The translations under genes and the position numbers were made by a program. This document shows, piece after piece, positions 1 through 15,000 of a stretch of 64,000 nucleotides of DNA. Origin of the DNA: Pterobdella sp. o SKG-2022 (Eukaryota; Annelida; Clitellata; Hirudinida; Piscicolidae); assembly GCA_964035795.1 (NCBI GenBank), contig OZ038320.1, positions 4,651,896-4,715,895 on the forward strand. Reading direction: 5' to 3'. The notes under the pieces were generated by a model, which was not told the DNA's origin, did no database searches, and worked only from the letters and a program-made list of their open reading frames with translations. Position 1 is the first letter of the stretch. Each line of letters starts with the position of its first letter.

Positions 1-3000
1 GAAACCCACTATGTCTGAAAAGTACAGACTGGCCGCTTGGTAGATCTTGCGAGTGGTTTTTATGAGACTTGAGAATTAGAATCACTTTATCATTAAAATT
101 TAAATAACAAGGAAAAATAATTAGTAAATAATTCCAATTATTTATTCATACTGTATTAATACTTTTTATTAACATAAAGTTTAATTGTTTCCTTTAAATA
201 TAAATTTTGTATATAATGTCCACCTAATCACCAACCTTTGGTTCTACTTTATGACCTGCTTTGAGCTCTTCTGCGATGAAGCTGTTGGAGTTTGAAGCCA
301 TTTAATTCAGCTCTCAAAAGGATAGTAACTTTTGATTATTATAATTTTTTAAATGAATTATTGTGATAAATATAAAATTGTCTAATTTCAAAATCTTTAT
401 TTCATTCTTCTTTATTACGATTTTCGTTTTGCGAAAAATAAAAACTGATGTATATAACCGAAATAGCGAAAAAGCCAGAAAAACACAAATAATATAAAAA
501 GGAGACACATGAGGCATCAAAAAGCCCTATCATCTCAGTAAGGACGTCTATTCCATATTAGAAACTACTTTTTAAAACCGATGTATTGAAGAGAATGCAA
601 AAATTTGAAAAATAGTTAAAAAATGAATTAATTCTTTGATAGTTTTTGCTGAAATCTATAACTTATAAAGTGATTTCTTTCGCGCACGTTGTAAGTTTTA
701 AATACCAATTGCTTGAGGCTATTTCTAAAAATTAGACTATGTCTTTCTAGTTTTCAAAAAAAATTCAATGAAAAATTTTTTTTCTATTTATAATTTTGCA
801 AGAAAGATTGCATTTATCTAGTTTTTTATGAGTTCCACAATACAAAAAACATAAAGCACATTTGTACCAATGCCTACTGAATGTTTCTATGAAAGAAATT
901 TCTTGAAACATAGTCACCAACTATGAATATATGATCTATTTTTAAATGGATAAAATATGCACATGAAATAGCTAAAGATTTTAACATACGGAGGCAACAT
1001 GCTGTGAAGTAGACCATCAGTCTTCCTCTTCTCTTCCACTAACTCCTCGGTCCTCTGCAAAACAATCCCTGCCATGTGGTTTGTAGTTTCTGAGAAACTC
1101 AAAAAAATAGGCCTTTTCACAGTACATTATTTTGTTTTATCGTTATTAATTTTTGTGTTCTAATGCCGAAAATACATTAAACACGTTTTATGTTATATTG
1201 GCGTTTTATGGTTGACGTTTGTTGATACATGTTTTCAAATTGTTATATGAAATATTAAAGTGATATATATTCATAAAAGCATATTTCGATACTTTGTCAT
1301 CCGCATTATGTTCCAATTACAAAAGCGAAAAATTTTTTGAAAGAATATTCATGGTCTATTAGCTAATGTTATACAGTACAAATGACACAATCAAGTTAAC
1401 AACATACCTTCTAAATCATTGGCGTATTTTTCAAGCTTCAATAGCATACTGTCTACAATGCTTTCGTTTTTGCTTCAAGTTTTAAATAAGTATTTATATT
1501 TGGTGTTTTATTATGCTACATTGTTTGATGGCGTAAGTTGCGATTACTATGCTCTTGTAACTATAATGTCTAACCATAAATCTTGAGACAATTTGTAAGG
1601 GGAAGAAAAAAATTTATTCAATTATTATAAATTATGTCCATGCTGAAGTGACATTAGATCTACTTAAAATCATTTCAAATACAAACTCAAACCCCAAAAT
1701 CAGTGCAAAATTTCGAATCTTAAATTCAAAAATAACATTATTCATAGATTAAACAGTCAATTTAGAGAAAAATTATTTTTTTTTTGAATTATTAAAATAG
1801 GATTTCAAGGTTTTCAAAAAATCTTGGTCCATTTTTCATGTTTTGACACATATTTGCATGTAATTTTCATAACTGGACACAACATTCAACCAACCTACTA
1901 AGTTCCTTCTGTAATGACTTGTTAATGTTTTCAAAAGATGGTCTAGAGTTGGGTTCTTCTTCCCAGCACTGCACGATGAGGTTGGGGATCATAGGCTGCA
2001 CCTCCATGCCATCTTGAAAGGTCATCGCAGGCCTCAGTGGAGTTCCCTGGTTGTACTCTCTTATCCTCGTTATTATCTCTGCCATGTTTAGTATAAATAA
2101 TGAAAGATCGAAAAAAAATTAAAGGATAAAAATAGAGTACAATAGAAATAGAAATAAATTGAATAATTACTATCTTAATATGTACGACTATTATAGTAGC
2201 GACGTTTAGCTTAGATGCATGATGGTTGAGATGCCTTAAGAAGATGATGATGTAAGAAGAGATAACTCATTTTTGAACTTTAATATACTTCTGAGTGATA
2301 ATTAATACGTTAAACTAGCTCTAATTTTGTGAGCTTTCTCCGAATAATTCTAGGTTGTAAATGTGATAATTATTTTTGTTATACACTGCTAATTTTCATG
2401 ATCCTCATGATAGTTTTATTTCTTCAATTATCCTATTTTTCACAATTACTTTCATTTTTTCAGTTATTATTTTTTATTCTATAAATTATTATCTTAAATT
2501 TTTTCATTATTATAAATTACAGACATGAGTATAATGAGGAAGATAATAAGAGAAGTGAAGAGGATAATTTCTCAAACTAGGGTTTCAAATTCTGTCATTT
2601 CTACTTGGCATTTCCATTTCTCAAAATTTCTTGAAAATTAATATTCAAAAATGGCTCTTTTTGGAACTTATCAAGAAAGAAATAACTCAGTTTTAACATA
2701 TTTTAAAAGAAATTTTTGATTTAAAATTAAAATATGAAGAAAAATTATTTTAAATGAACATTTTATATATTTTCAATTTTTTGAAATTTTCATTTTTTTG
2801 AACAATTTTTTTTCACAAAATTTAGTTTATTTTATTAGAATCTAAATTTGCTTTTGTGATCAAGTTTAATTTAGAAAATAGTTTTCCATAAAGAAGATAC
2901 ACTTAATATTTGCCTCGGCAAAAAATTTAAACCAGCTAAAATGAACTAAATTATTGTAAGCACTCGTTTCAAGAAAGACTTGAAAAACTTTAAGATTAGT

Positions 3001-6000
3001 TTGAAACGTATTCAACAAAAACATTAATAAAAGTGAAAACATGAAATTGAATCTTTTGAAAACTTTTCTTAAACTTATAAGAGACCAAAAAAGCTCAATA
3101 ATCACACAAATCTGGCTGGCATTACTTGAATGAAACTTCTATAAAAGATTTAAAAAAATATTATCATTTAATTAATATCAAAGAATGTAACAATGAAGAA
3201 AAAGATAAGCAATTTCTGGTTTCAATTGTGATGATGTGGTAGTCCCATTGAAGAAAAAAGATGAAGGCAATGAAGTTCAAATTTTGTTTAAAATTAACAT
3301 TTGATTGCTTTAAATATTTTATTTGAAGTTTCATCTATATATTTTTTTTTTGTTTATTACCACAGATTTAATTATTTTTATACATTCAAAAAATCAACTC
3401 AGTTTTCTAAATTTCATTTATATAAGTATTATTATGGTTGCTTTTGTTTCAATTAACAGACCTTTTTTTTATATAATCATAGTTAACTGTTTTGTTTATT
3501 TAATTATACTTGCATAGTTTTTTTTCTAAATTGTCATATCTGAGAAAACTTACATTGCATTCATAGTTCATAATACTCAGTGGTCTAGAAACTCCTGAAG
3601 TTAATGCCACTATAATCATACTCGCAATTGATTTGATTTGATTCGATATCAAGGGCTTTTTTCGCATCCCCATTAGGTTTTCTAGATCTCTATTTCATAC
3701 AATACAATAAACTAAGCATACAACATTAATAAATAGTTATGATAGAACGTTTTTCATTATGCCAATTACAAAGGTACCTTTCTCTGAAAGCTTGGTCAGT
3801 TGGTAGGGATACATTCTAAAGACAATCTCATGCATAATGATAGCAAAGGAGTACACGTCACCCTTCTGGGTGCCTGGGTAAGGGTGTATTTTGCGAAGCA
3901 GTTCTGGCGCCGTCCACAAGAGGTTTTTGATCCTGTTGGTAGCAATTCACACGTAAGGAATGTTTTAAAGTGAGTAAATGCAACTTGTTAAGCAATCTTC
4001 ATAGTTTTATTATTTCTGAATTTGAATCCTTTTGAAAGTAAGTTGTGAGGTTAATATGTACAAGACTTTCCAGCTTGCCTTGTAGTTTCATTAGTGTAAA
4101 CAAGACAAAAAAACTAGTTGCATGATCACAAGCTTGATGATAATAAATAATTTTGAATTCAGAGCAAAAATACATTTGAATATATATTGAAAAAATAATA
4201 ACATGATTTGATTTTTAGCAATTTCAACGTATTTCGTTGTGAAAAACGCCTAGTTTTCGTGAGTCCAGCGTTCACTTTTGGGTTTCATTTGAAGTTATCT
4301 TGAATTTCTCAAAATTTTAATCATTAGACACGTTTAAAAGGTTTTTATAGCAGATTATTGGACATTTTGAAATTAAGCTGATTTCAGTGCTTCTATTTAA
4401 ACTTGAAGCTATATATAAAAAATTTTTAATTAATATTAAATTATATTTAATATTAAAAAAAAATAATTAATTCGAACCTTTCATCATCATCTTCGTTTTG
4501 ATATTTCTTCAAAAAATCCATTCCAAAATTTGATAGTTTTATCACCCATCTAGTGGGAGAATATTTCAACATTAAAATCCAACGAAAATTAACTTTAACA
4601 AGTTTCAATACTTTCTGAAAAATTATACAACACACATATGCATCCATTATGAACCTTTTATCCACAAGACAGTGGTTGCTATTTAGTCTACCATGGGAGT
4701 TTAAGAAGGATTTATGCAGATACTGCATGCCCTGTTGGTGGGGTTTAATGGTTGATGGGTGCCAATAATTTTGTCATGCAATATCAATGACATTTTTTTG
4801 ATCGCAAAAGCTCTTTGCATTTGAAAGCTATTTTATTTAAATAGTACAGAAACGGAAAAACTATGCGAATGTTGGATGTGTATTAATGAAAAATTGATTT
4901 GGAAAAATCACCCTGGCTATGTCAGTAATGAAGGAAATTTTAAAAGACCAGTCGAGCTTGAGATTCGTGTCGTTTATAATGTCCTGCAAAAATTATACGG
5001 GCATATACAACAGTTTGTTTCCCATTCATTTTTGCTTTCTTTAGGTTGAGGACACAATATTTATAAGTCGTTATCTTATTTAATGCGGTCATGGAAATAT
5101 TTTTATTTAAAAAAATGCAAAAAATAAAAGCAAAACTTTTATAGCAGCTCAAAAATTCACTAAATTAATCATCAGTCAATGCATGAACTTCTTTAGGTTT
5201 CTGATTAAGCCTACAATATGATATAATTAAACACAATGGCTCATACATCTACAAAGATACAAAGCTTTTCGAATTTCCCCTCATATAAACCCTATTATAA
5301 ACGATAACAACCTGCAGTGACCCCCTGGAACAAAAAGAGGTGAGGTAACAGACACGGTCGTTTTCCAGGCAGGCCCCCACAAACGTAACCAGGTTATCGT
5401 GTTGCAGTTCTTTCATCTGTGAGGTGTCCCAATGGAGTTTTTACAGAGGATTTATGACGATTTGAATAGGTGTTATCAAAGATATTTCTCATGTGTATGA
5501 GTCAATTACAACTGCAAAGTTCTTTGTGGTAAATAAAATTTTTGAATGAGAATATTTTTTCTAAAAAAAAACAATTTATTTAATTGAAAATATGGTTTTT
5601 TTTAAAGCAATATTTTTAGTACTAAATACCCACGTATTAGATTCTATTGGTATAATCCAAAAAATAAGAATAATAAAAAAGTAATAAAAAAATAAAAAAT
5701 AATAAAACCGAAATGAGTTCGATGAGTTCCTTCCTTGACAATCTAATGTCTTTCTTATTTGAGTAATGTACAGACACCAAAATGCCTTTGTACATTGCTC
5801 TCAAGTGGCCTGGGTGCATAAGTAGTGATGGTTTTAGAGTCAGTCGTGAAATTGTTTTGGGAATTTGTCAAATTTTAAGCTATTCATTGTTTTATTTGTT
5901 CTATAAATTCATGTTAATTAATAAATATAATGTGCTTAGAGACGATAAAAAATTGTTTGTTAACCATCCAATTAATTGAATAAATTAAATTATATATAAT

Positions 6001-9000
6001 TTCTGACCTGTTTTTCACAGACAGGAGTACTAAAATAGGCATAAACTAATATTAACGATAAACTTTAATAATAAAAATATTACTATTATGATAAGAATGA
6101 AATTTAATGAAAATAAAGATAATAATATTATTAAACCTAATATTCGTAAAAAAAAATCGAATAGGATAATAACACTAAAAATACCAAACCTTATTAGTAA
6201 TTCTCTAACGCTCAGACACAAAAAAAAAACAAAAAATACCTAAATATTAACATAAAACAACAACATCACTCAATAGTAACCTGAAGGGACCGGGATTTTC
6301 CTGAAGCTGTCATACACCACTTTCTGATCTTCCACCGACTCAAATGTCTCAATGTTGCGTAAGCTATTACGGGGCTGTGGTTTCAAATGTATTATTTTTT
6401 GTATCTTTTTGTATGTATCAATATGTGAATAAATGGATATAGGTATGTAGGTATTTATTTTGTACACATGCTTTATTTTGTATAATATCCCTATGATTTC
6501 GCGTTATATAAAAGCTATATTATCGAAATGTTTTATATATCAATTTTTTTGTTCGATTATAAAATCTTTATGTAAATAGTTCTAACTGAATTTAGAAATT
6601 TCCATGAAATATTAAATTTTTTGAACAAGCATTCCCATGTAAAAAATATTTTTTGCTTTGAAAAAGTAAATTTTCAAGCGTGTTTTAATGGAAACTCATA
6701 GAATTTCTCCAAGGGATTAGAAATGTAATGTTTTTGAAGGCTAAAACCAAAAAAAATTTACAGTAGAAATATAAAAAGATTATTTCTGAGAAAAAAACAT
6801 TAAGCAGTTTTTATGTGGATTGTTTTGGAAATAGCCACAGCATCCACAATAAATCACGATGCAAAATAAGCATTATTGAAAGGGTTTCACTGCCTTTTGA
6901 AAATAATAGATCAATGAGATCTCTGTAAAATTACTTTTCTATTTGAACAGCTTTGTGTCATGATTTCTCTCTAAAAGTTTTTTGTTTTTCAAAAATTACA
7001 AACTTTGGAAAGGAATTCCAAATCAGAGTAGTCGATCTTCCAACTCATCTTGTATATTTTTTGCTCTTTGTTTGAAATTCTGAAAATTAATAACACCAAT
7101 CGTAATATACTCACTAAAACGCAATAAGAGAATCATTAAAAATAAACATGTTTTATCAAATCAAAAGCACATACAAAAGAAGTGTTAAAAAGATCTTTTT
7201 TAATTGATATAATCAAGATGACGAGTCTAAAGCTATGAACACTCATACAGATTACCTTCTTAATTATTATAAAGTTTTGAGTTTTATCAACTTATTTGAG
7301 AAGTTATTAAAACTTAATTAACCTTAAAAGACCCAAGAATTTTTGGCAAAAATATTTTGATTCATCTCAATGCTTATTCAAACTCTATTTCTATAATTAA
7401 AAACTGTGAGCTATAAGATAAAACTAAATTATCATAGTTTTTTATTCGAAAACATTTATACAAAATACTTTTCACCAAAGCCGACACCCAAACCAACCTC
7501 CACGCGATAGACATGGCAACCAAACAAGCCAGAACTATCGAAGCTACTGATGCCCCAATAATGGCGCTTGAGTTATCTGTGTAGGTAGTGAGGATATTAA
7601 TTTATTTCTATTAATTTAAATTTATAATATTAATAATAATATTCAGTAAATTTCCATGACAGTTTCAATATAAGTTGACTCACATCGGAATATGTTGAAA
7701 AAATTAATTTGCTTTATATTTTGTTCCATTGAGAAGCTGGTTTGTTCTGCTTTTGTTTTTTCGCCAACTTCATTTTAAACCTGAACGTCTTGTGAGAGAC
7801 CATATTGCCCAAGTAAAGAGGGAAAAATATATGTTAAGATCTCTTCTATATGGTAAGATTTCTCTCTAATACGAGAGAATTGAAAAACTCAGTGAAATGA
7901 TTAATAATTTATATTTTGTAGAGGCATTAAACAGAGTTAAGACTACTGTTAGTTATTAGTTTATCACCTCAGTTGCGTGCTTGGCGTTATACAATACACA
8001 TTTAATTGTTCATATTTACGACAATTGAGTACACAAGGAGTAGCGCCCTGTGAAACATCTGTTGAGCTAACCAAACCTCAGTAAGAGACGACACTTTGAA
8101 GAAAGAAACGTTGAGACGTTTATCATTTGAAATCCATTGGCAACAAAAAACTTGCTAATAATTTGAAATTAATGCCAGAAAAGCCATTAATTTTGAATAT
8201 TCTTGGTTACCTTGGAGGTTTTTTGAAAGGCTTTGGGGTTTATCTATTTGAGTCAGAAAATTTTCTATATTAAATTATATACCAATCTATGAATTAGACC
8301 ATTGAAAATATTATACTTTTTCAAATTTTTTTCTGGTTGATGACATAATACCGCATGAGCAAATAAACTCTATTTTCAGCACTGAAATCTTGGGGATCAT
8401 TGGACTGAATCTTTGTAAAAAGTTATGCTAAAAAAGTTTTGATGCAAATGATAAAAAAATAATCGGCCCGTATAGCTCAGTGGTTGAGCTCTAGAATAGT
8501 TAGTTAAAATTACCGGGCTCAATCCCTCGTGGGCCGAAGTTGAGCACCTGTTACAGTGTGTTTTCACTACATTAAATTTGTAGCACGCGTTTTGATCTAT
8601 AAGAAAAAGCGCTTTAAAAATACCAAATTACAATTACATCAATTGCAACAAAAAATGCCTTACTGAGACTATGAGAACTAAAAATACAAAGTTTCGAAAA
8701 TTTTCGAAGTTAAAATATTTTTAAATTTCATATAATAAAAAAAATCAAAAATAGAAAAGCTAGCACACGTACACAAAGTTATAAATGTTTGTTGTACGTG
8801 CATGACAAATGATAACAAATGGTGTTCAAAATATTCTTCTCAAAATAGCAAGCAAACAAATAGTTTTTTCATTAATCAAAAGCTGAAACAGCATTGTTCT
8901 CAATGATATTTTATACACGTGAGGTACAACTTTTTATTGCATAATTTTTATTGTCTAAAAGCATCCTTTTCGACCTCACAATGATACCCAAAAACATACC

Positions 9001-12000
9001 ATTATTGCAGCTCTCCCCGTTGAAGCCGCATACCGGTGTGTCCAATGGCACCACTTTAGAATTGCCCCACCACTCTTCTGCCATTAAGTGAGCCTGTGTG
9101 TGTGTGGGATTTGTCTATATGAAGTATGCTGGTCGTTGAGTCGTTTAAGTTTTGGTTTTGCATTTAAAAGTTTCCTAGGAAGCTATTTTTTTGAACCAAT
9201 ATATGTTCATGTAGAATCATCCATAACAAAATGACAGCTTGTATTAAGGCGATACTGTTATGAGATGTGTTTTTGTGTATTTAACAAAGTGTGCAAAGTA
9301 TACAATAATTTTTAGTTTTGAAAAGTGTTATTTTTTTATGGCTGTGGAGATATTAAAATATACAATATATTGTTTTTTTAAATGGCATCGCAAAAAGAAG
9401 CAATATTTTAATACTTTAATATTCAATTAAAATTTTCGAAAATTTTTTTTATAATTCATTAGTATATTTTTAAATGAATTATTATAGTACATACTAATGA
9501 ATTGTTGAAAAGTTGAGTTTGTCAAAAAACTTAGTTGAATAAAAAAAAGTATCAAAAGTCTGTTTTTGAAAAAATTTAAAAAATGAGACAATATTTTGAT
9601 ACTTTTTTTATCAACTGAATTTGTCAAAAAATCAAACTTTTTCATAATTCATCAGTCAACATATTGCTTTTTTTTGTGAACTAATTGAAAAAAGCATTGA
9701 TACATCTTATCTCTTAAAAAATATAATGTTTTACTTTTTTCGAAGTTTTAATAATTAAAATTTCACATAGAAATTTTCAAAAATCTAAACACGTTGAAAC
9801 CTAAAGTTTTCCGGATTTTTGAAATATTTGGAGAAGTGAAGGTTTATTTTAATAAGCTCATTCAACGTTTTTCAAATAAATTAATGGCTAAAAAACTAAA
9901 TGTGGTTTTAATCAACAAAATATGAAATAAAAATTAATTTCACGCTTGGAAATGAAAATTTTAGCAAGTCTCACAGATCTTTCGACTCAAACTATGCTTT
10001 TTTACTATTTCCACATTGACAGCGGCCTGTAAAACCAATCAATTGCGCAACCAAACTCCAGCTAGAGATCAAATGGTCGAAATACTTATCCTATTTTGCT
10101 GATAACTGATGACGTGTTAGTTTCATGTTTTATTTTGCGTTTTTTTCTTGAATTCATAAATAAGTTGAATAAAATAATTTTAAACTTTCAGAAAAGGAAT
10201 TTTAATATAATAATAAAAATGCAAAAAGAATTTTTTTTGTTCATTAAAAACATTTAAATTTTATTCTCCAAGGATATCTTTTTCATTACATTTGAAAATT
10301 TCTTCACTGCTTTTTTGAGCACTTTCTCTCGCCTTGACGCTTAAATGACATCTTGATTCAAACAATCGCTTCAAGGCAATCAATTAAAAGTGATTATTTA
10401 ATATTTTCAGATTTTTTAATAAATGAAAATATTTGAAATTTTTCGTACTAACAAAAACTTTCAATGTTATATATGAGAAAATGTGTAAAAATATTTTTTG
10501 GTTTTATTTAAAAATACATGAAATATTTCTTAAAATGAATATTTGAATATTTTTCCATGAAATTTAAAAAAAAAATTTTGTATTGCTTTTCACATAGTTT
10601 AAAATTCCATCTCCTATAATTTCTATATTTCTAAAAATAAAGTCTCAATATTGAACTCCATCAAAAGCTGTGTTCACAAAAAACAACAGTCTTTCTCAAT
10701 AAATTTATTTAAATAATATATTTAGATTACTCATCAAATTTTCGATGATTTTCCAGCATTGAAAAACATCTCGAAAAATTCTCAAACTTGAAAGCTTGTT
10801 CGGAATATTGAAAAAACAGAATTTAAAGTCGTTTTGTGCATACAAACTTTTTTATACCGCATTAAATTGGCCTTGTTTTTTATGGTATAAGGTTGTAATT
10901 TAATTAAAAGTGCATCTCAAGCCCATAAAACGAATTGGAAATAAAGATTTTCTGAATGAAATTGTTATATAAATTTTCTCAAGAAGACTACAATGTTTTT
11001 AAATTTGTATTGAATTCCTGGAAGATTCATAAAGTTTTCAAAATTGCCTCTTGAATTGAAAACATGGGCTTCATTTTTATGCTTAAAATTAAATTGAAAA
11101 ACTTTTAGTTAGAAAAAATGGAGTTTTTTAATTTGAGTTTTTCTAGAATTTTCTAAGAAGTTATATTAGAGCTCTATTTAACAGCTACGCTCTTTGGAAA
11201 AAATATCAAAAAAATTTTCCGAATTCAGATTTCTCAATTCAACAATACCACACTAATCCCATAGAACAAAATGTTAAAATTACTCAAAATCATTTAGACA
11301 ATTTCAAAGTTTTAAAAATAAAGCAAAGATTTGGGCGCTTTGTAAATGTTTTATAAAGGAAACGAACCCCATCAATCAACTTTTTGAAGAATTTAGTTCT
11401 AAAAAATTATTTTTATGTTAGTTTTTCTAAAATATCGCATTTTTAATTGAATTTTGAATTTTTTCATTTGAACTTGGCACTAAATGTTTTTTGAATTGAG
11501 ACAACTAATTTACAGAATAATATATGGGAGAATATATTTAGTGAAATGAGAACATGATTGAGTGTCTTTTAATACGATAGATTTCGATTGAGGTTGGTGT
11601 CAAACGAGATCATGTCCTTAAAACTTAGTGCAATCGTATCTTTACTCTGTGAATTCAGTGCGATCATAATCTTAGTCTTGGGATTTTGTTTTAATCGAAG
11701 TCTTCAATACTTTGATCACTCCCAGTCTTAAAAACAATACAGATAAATATTCTTTTTTACAAAATCTTAATTAACAACATTAAACAAGTAAACAACAAAA
11801 ATGATAAGATACATACAGTATAGTTATCAAAACGAGAGAGGTTGATTTCGAGGTAGGGGTAGAAGGTGGCGGAGGTGGATGACAGCCCCCACATGAGAAA
11901 GGACATTATCCGGTCGGCATTCCTGTTGAAGCGTATCTGTTGCGTCACGCCTGAAGAATAAATAATAACAACAATAATAATATTAAAAATAATAATAATG

Positions 12001-15000
12001 ATTCTAGAAATTATAATAAACTTGGAGAAAAATGAAGAAAGATGATGAAAAAGAATAGTTCTAATTTTTATAGAAACAACTTGTTACAAATCTTCTTTTT
12101 AGGTATAAAAATTACACAAAACAACCTTATTTTTTATTATATCGTTCAATTAATATATCATATTTAATTGAACACTATGATGAAATAAAACTGAGAATAT
12201 ACAAGTCTATTAGCTCACAAAAACTATTGGATTTCTCACATAACCCTCACAGGTGATCATTCAATACTGATTTCACTGTACATCCATAAACTTCAAGAGC
12301 AGAGCAACTTATGAATCATTTTATTATTTTGTCACATATCATAGCATCTGCCTTTCAAATCTTTTCCCATGCATAAGGTCATAGCATTTACCCTATTTTT
12401 ATTAGTATATAATAGACCTTTTTATAGCATAAAATTCAAAGAGCCGCCGACAAGAGGGGGTATGGCGCAGACAGGAGTTATGGTTGGCGGAGAAAACAAT
12501 TAGAGAAAGGGTGAAGAGTCTATTTTTTCTATTTTTTGTTAGTGATGTTGAATAATTTGTATGTTTGTTGTTTGGGCAGGGTTTTTGTGAAGTAGAAAAG
12601 TTTCATAATGTAGAAAATATTTATATATAATGAATGGTCGCTTAACATTTTCTATACTACCAAAAAAATTTTATCAACTTATTAATGTAAGTTCACTCCA
12701 CAAAAAACTTTGTGCTTTTATGAAAAATTTAAATAGTGTGTATTTGCACTATTAATTTCGGTTTTACAAGGTACAATGGAATTAACCCAGACATGTCATA
12801 TGTGGAAATAAAAAAATAAATAATATGGGTTTGATGAAAATCCCGAAGACGCACTCAAAATTTTATGACTGTCATTTTAAAAGCTCAAAATTTTGAAAAA
12901 AAAGTTTGAGCAACTATTAATTTTTTTTAATTTTGATTAATACATGTTGTTTTCAAATGAATTACTTCAAATAAGAAACAAGAGTTGAAATTTTCATGTT
13001 TTTTATGTTAAAATTTGGTATAAAACTGAGAAAGGATTTAAAAAGACTAAAAATAATTCAAAAACCAAATCCAAACCAATTGAAATCTACAAAGATATTC
13101 AATTAAACACAAAACTCAACTAAAGAATTGAATAACAGCATATAAATACGTTACACCAAAAATAAGCAAAAAATATTTTCAAAGTTAACTTTGCTAAAAA
13201 TGTTACTGAGAGTCAATTTCAAGAAAATTCTAAAACTTGTTAATTCTCATTAAAAATCAAGAAACCTTATCAGTTTGTATGAATGCAAGTTGAGTTGAGT
13301 TTCTAGAAGAGTACTGATTTGGTTCTTCATTAGAAAAGTAATAATGAATATAAAAATTATGGTAAAACAATAATAATGAAAATTACACTGATGATAATAG
13401 TGATAAAATCTAATAAAAACATATTTCACAAATTTTTGACAAAATTTTTGAATAACTTTAAGTAACAAAATTATAGAATTAATTGTATAAAAATTAAATG
13501 AACACAACTATCACTACCATTATTGCCAGAAAGAGTGTTGACACACGTGTCAGGTTTAGAAAGTAGATCAAATATCAATGATCAAAGTGAATTTTTGGGA
13601 CTTGAAAAATTGGTCCCAAACGTATGTTTTGCGCAGATCAAGCAGGAACATCCAAAAAAACCGAAGATGATGCCAAAGAGTAAACAAGTTTAAGTTTTGC
13701 TTAAACAAACGATTACCTCTTGTCTAAGATACAATACATACGTTTCTTTCATGTATCTTTCATTATTTTATTTGATAAATTTTGCTTTTTTAAAGCTAGT
13801 ACGAACACACTGTTCAAAAGAAGAACAATGGTAATCTTACGTTATTGTCTGGTATTTATCAAAAGCTTAGTTTGTTTAGTTAATAGAAATGAGACAAAAT
13901 GCTTTGTTTGTCAGTAAAAACTTATACATAAAACACTGTATTAATGGTCAAAATATCAAAACTTTTCAAAAGTAATATTATACCCTATCATCATCAACTG
14001 GACCCACTACTCTAACCAACAGTCGTTTCCCTTATGGTTCTAAATTGTGGCATCTTGTTAACTCTACTGACTCTCCATCGAAAAAATTTCATAAGATCAT
14101 CTCCTTCAACTGCTTCCATTCAAAAAACCAAAAAAAATTTTCAAACTTATAAATAATAGAAAACTTTGTTCTAAGATTAAGAGACACGCCACCCAAGAAG
14201 CAGTTAGCATGGTAAGTATTCTGCTCGTTCTTCAGCCATGTAACACCGTCAACCTAAAACATTTTTTCTTATGGAATCAAACAACTGTAAAAACACTAAC
14301 GTTTTGATACAATATATCTAATAAGGTTCAATTTTATGAATATAGGAAAAAATAAAATAAAAATGAATTTTAAGTAAAAAATTGCAGCACATACAAAAGA
14401 TATAGTATAAATATAATATGAATTGAAATGAATTATATAAAAAAAACATAGTGAAAAAATTGTCTAACGTGGAAAATTACGTGAAAATACATTATTTTCA
14501 GAATATCCTATCTTCCATTATATATCCTTCTATATTACATCATATAAATTGGATCTTATTTTATATACTTTTTCTTAGCATAATTTGAAAACATAATCTA
14601 AATACTAAATCCTGACATAAAACTAATCAAACCAAATAAACGAAAAAATGCGACAATATCCGTATACAAATACTAAACACATAAAAATGGGGAAATTAAC
14701 TAGAAATAAAACTCATCATTTTTTAAGTATGAGATTTTTAAACAATATTTTTTATCATTTGCATTCCAAACGTAACAAGGCGTACTGATAAATAAACGAG
14801 ACTGACTGAAAAATTTCAATTCTATCGATCGGCAAAGTTACTTCTAAAAACTTTTTATCCCAGTGTGTTTCATATACAACATTTTCTGCTTAGAGCCCTG
14901 ATGAAATTATATTATCCCATTTTATGTTTGGATTATTTTTTCTTTGTTAAAATAAATAAGAAAATGTTCCTTTAATCTACTTCATAATAGAAAATATATT

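Noticed and set aside
8465..8536. Functional tRNA at 8465
   Set aside because: The acceptor stem and boxes are present, but there is no regular anticodon stem-loop and a similar degenerate copy exists at 34901.
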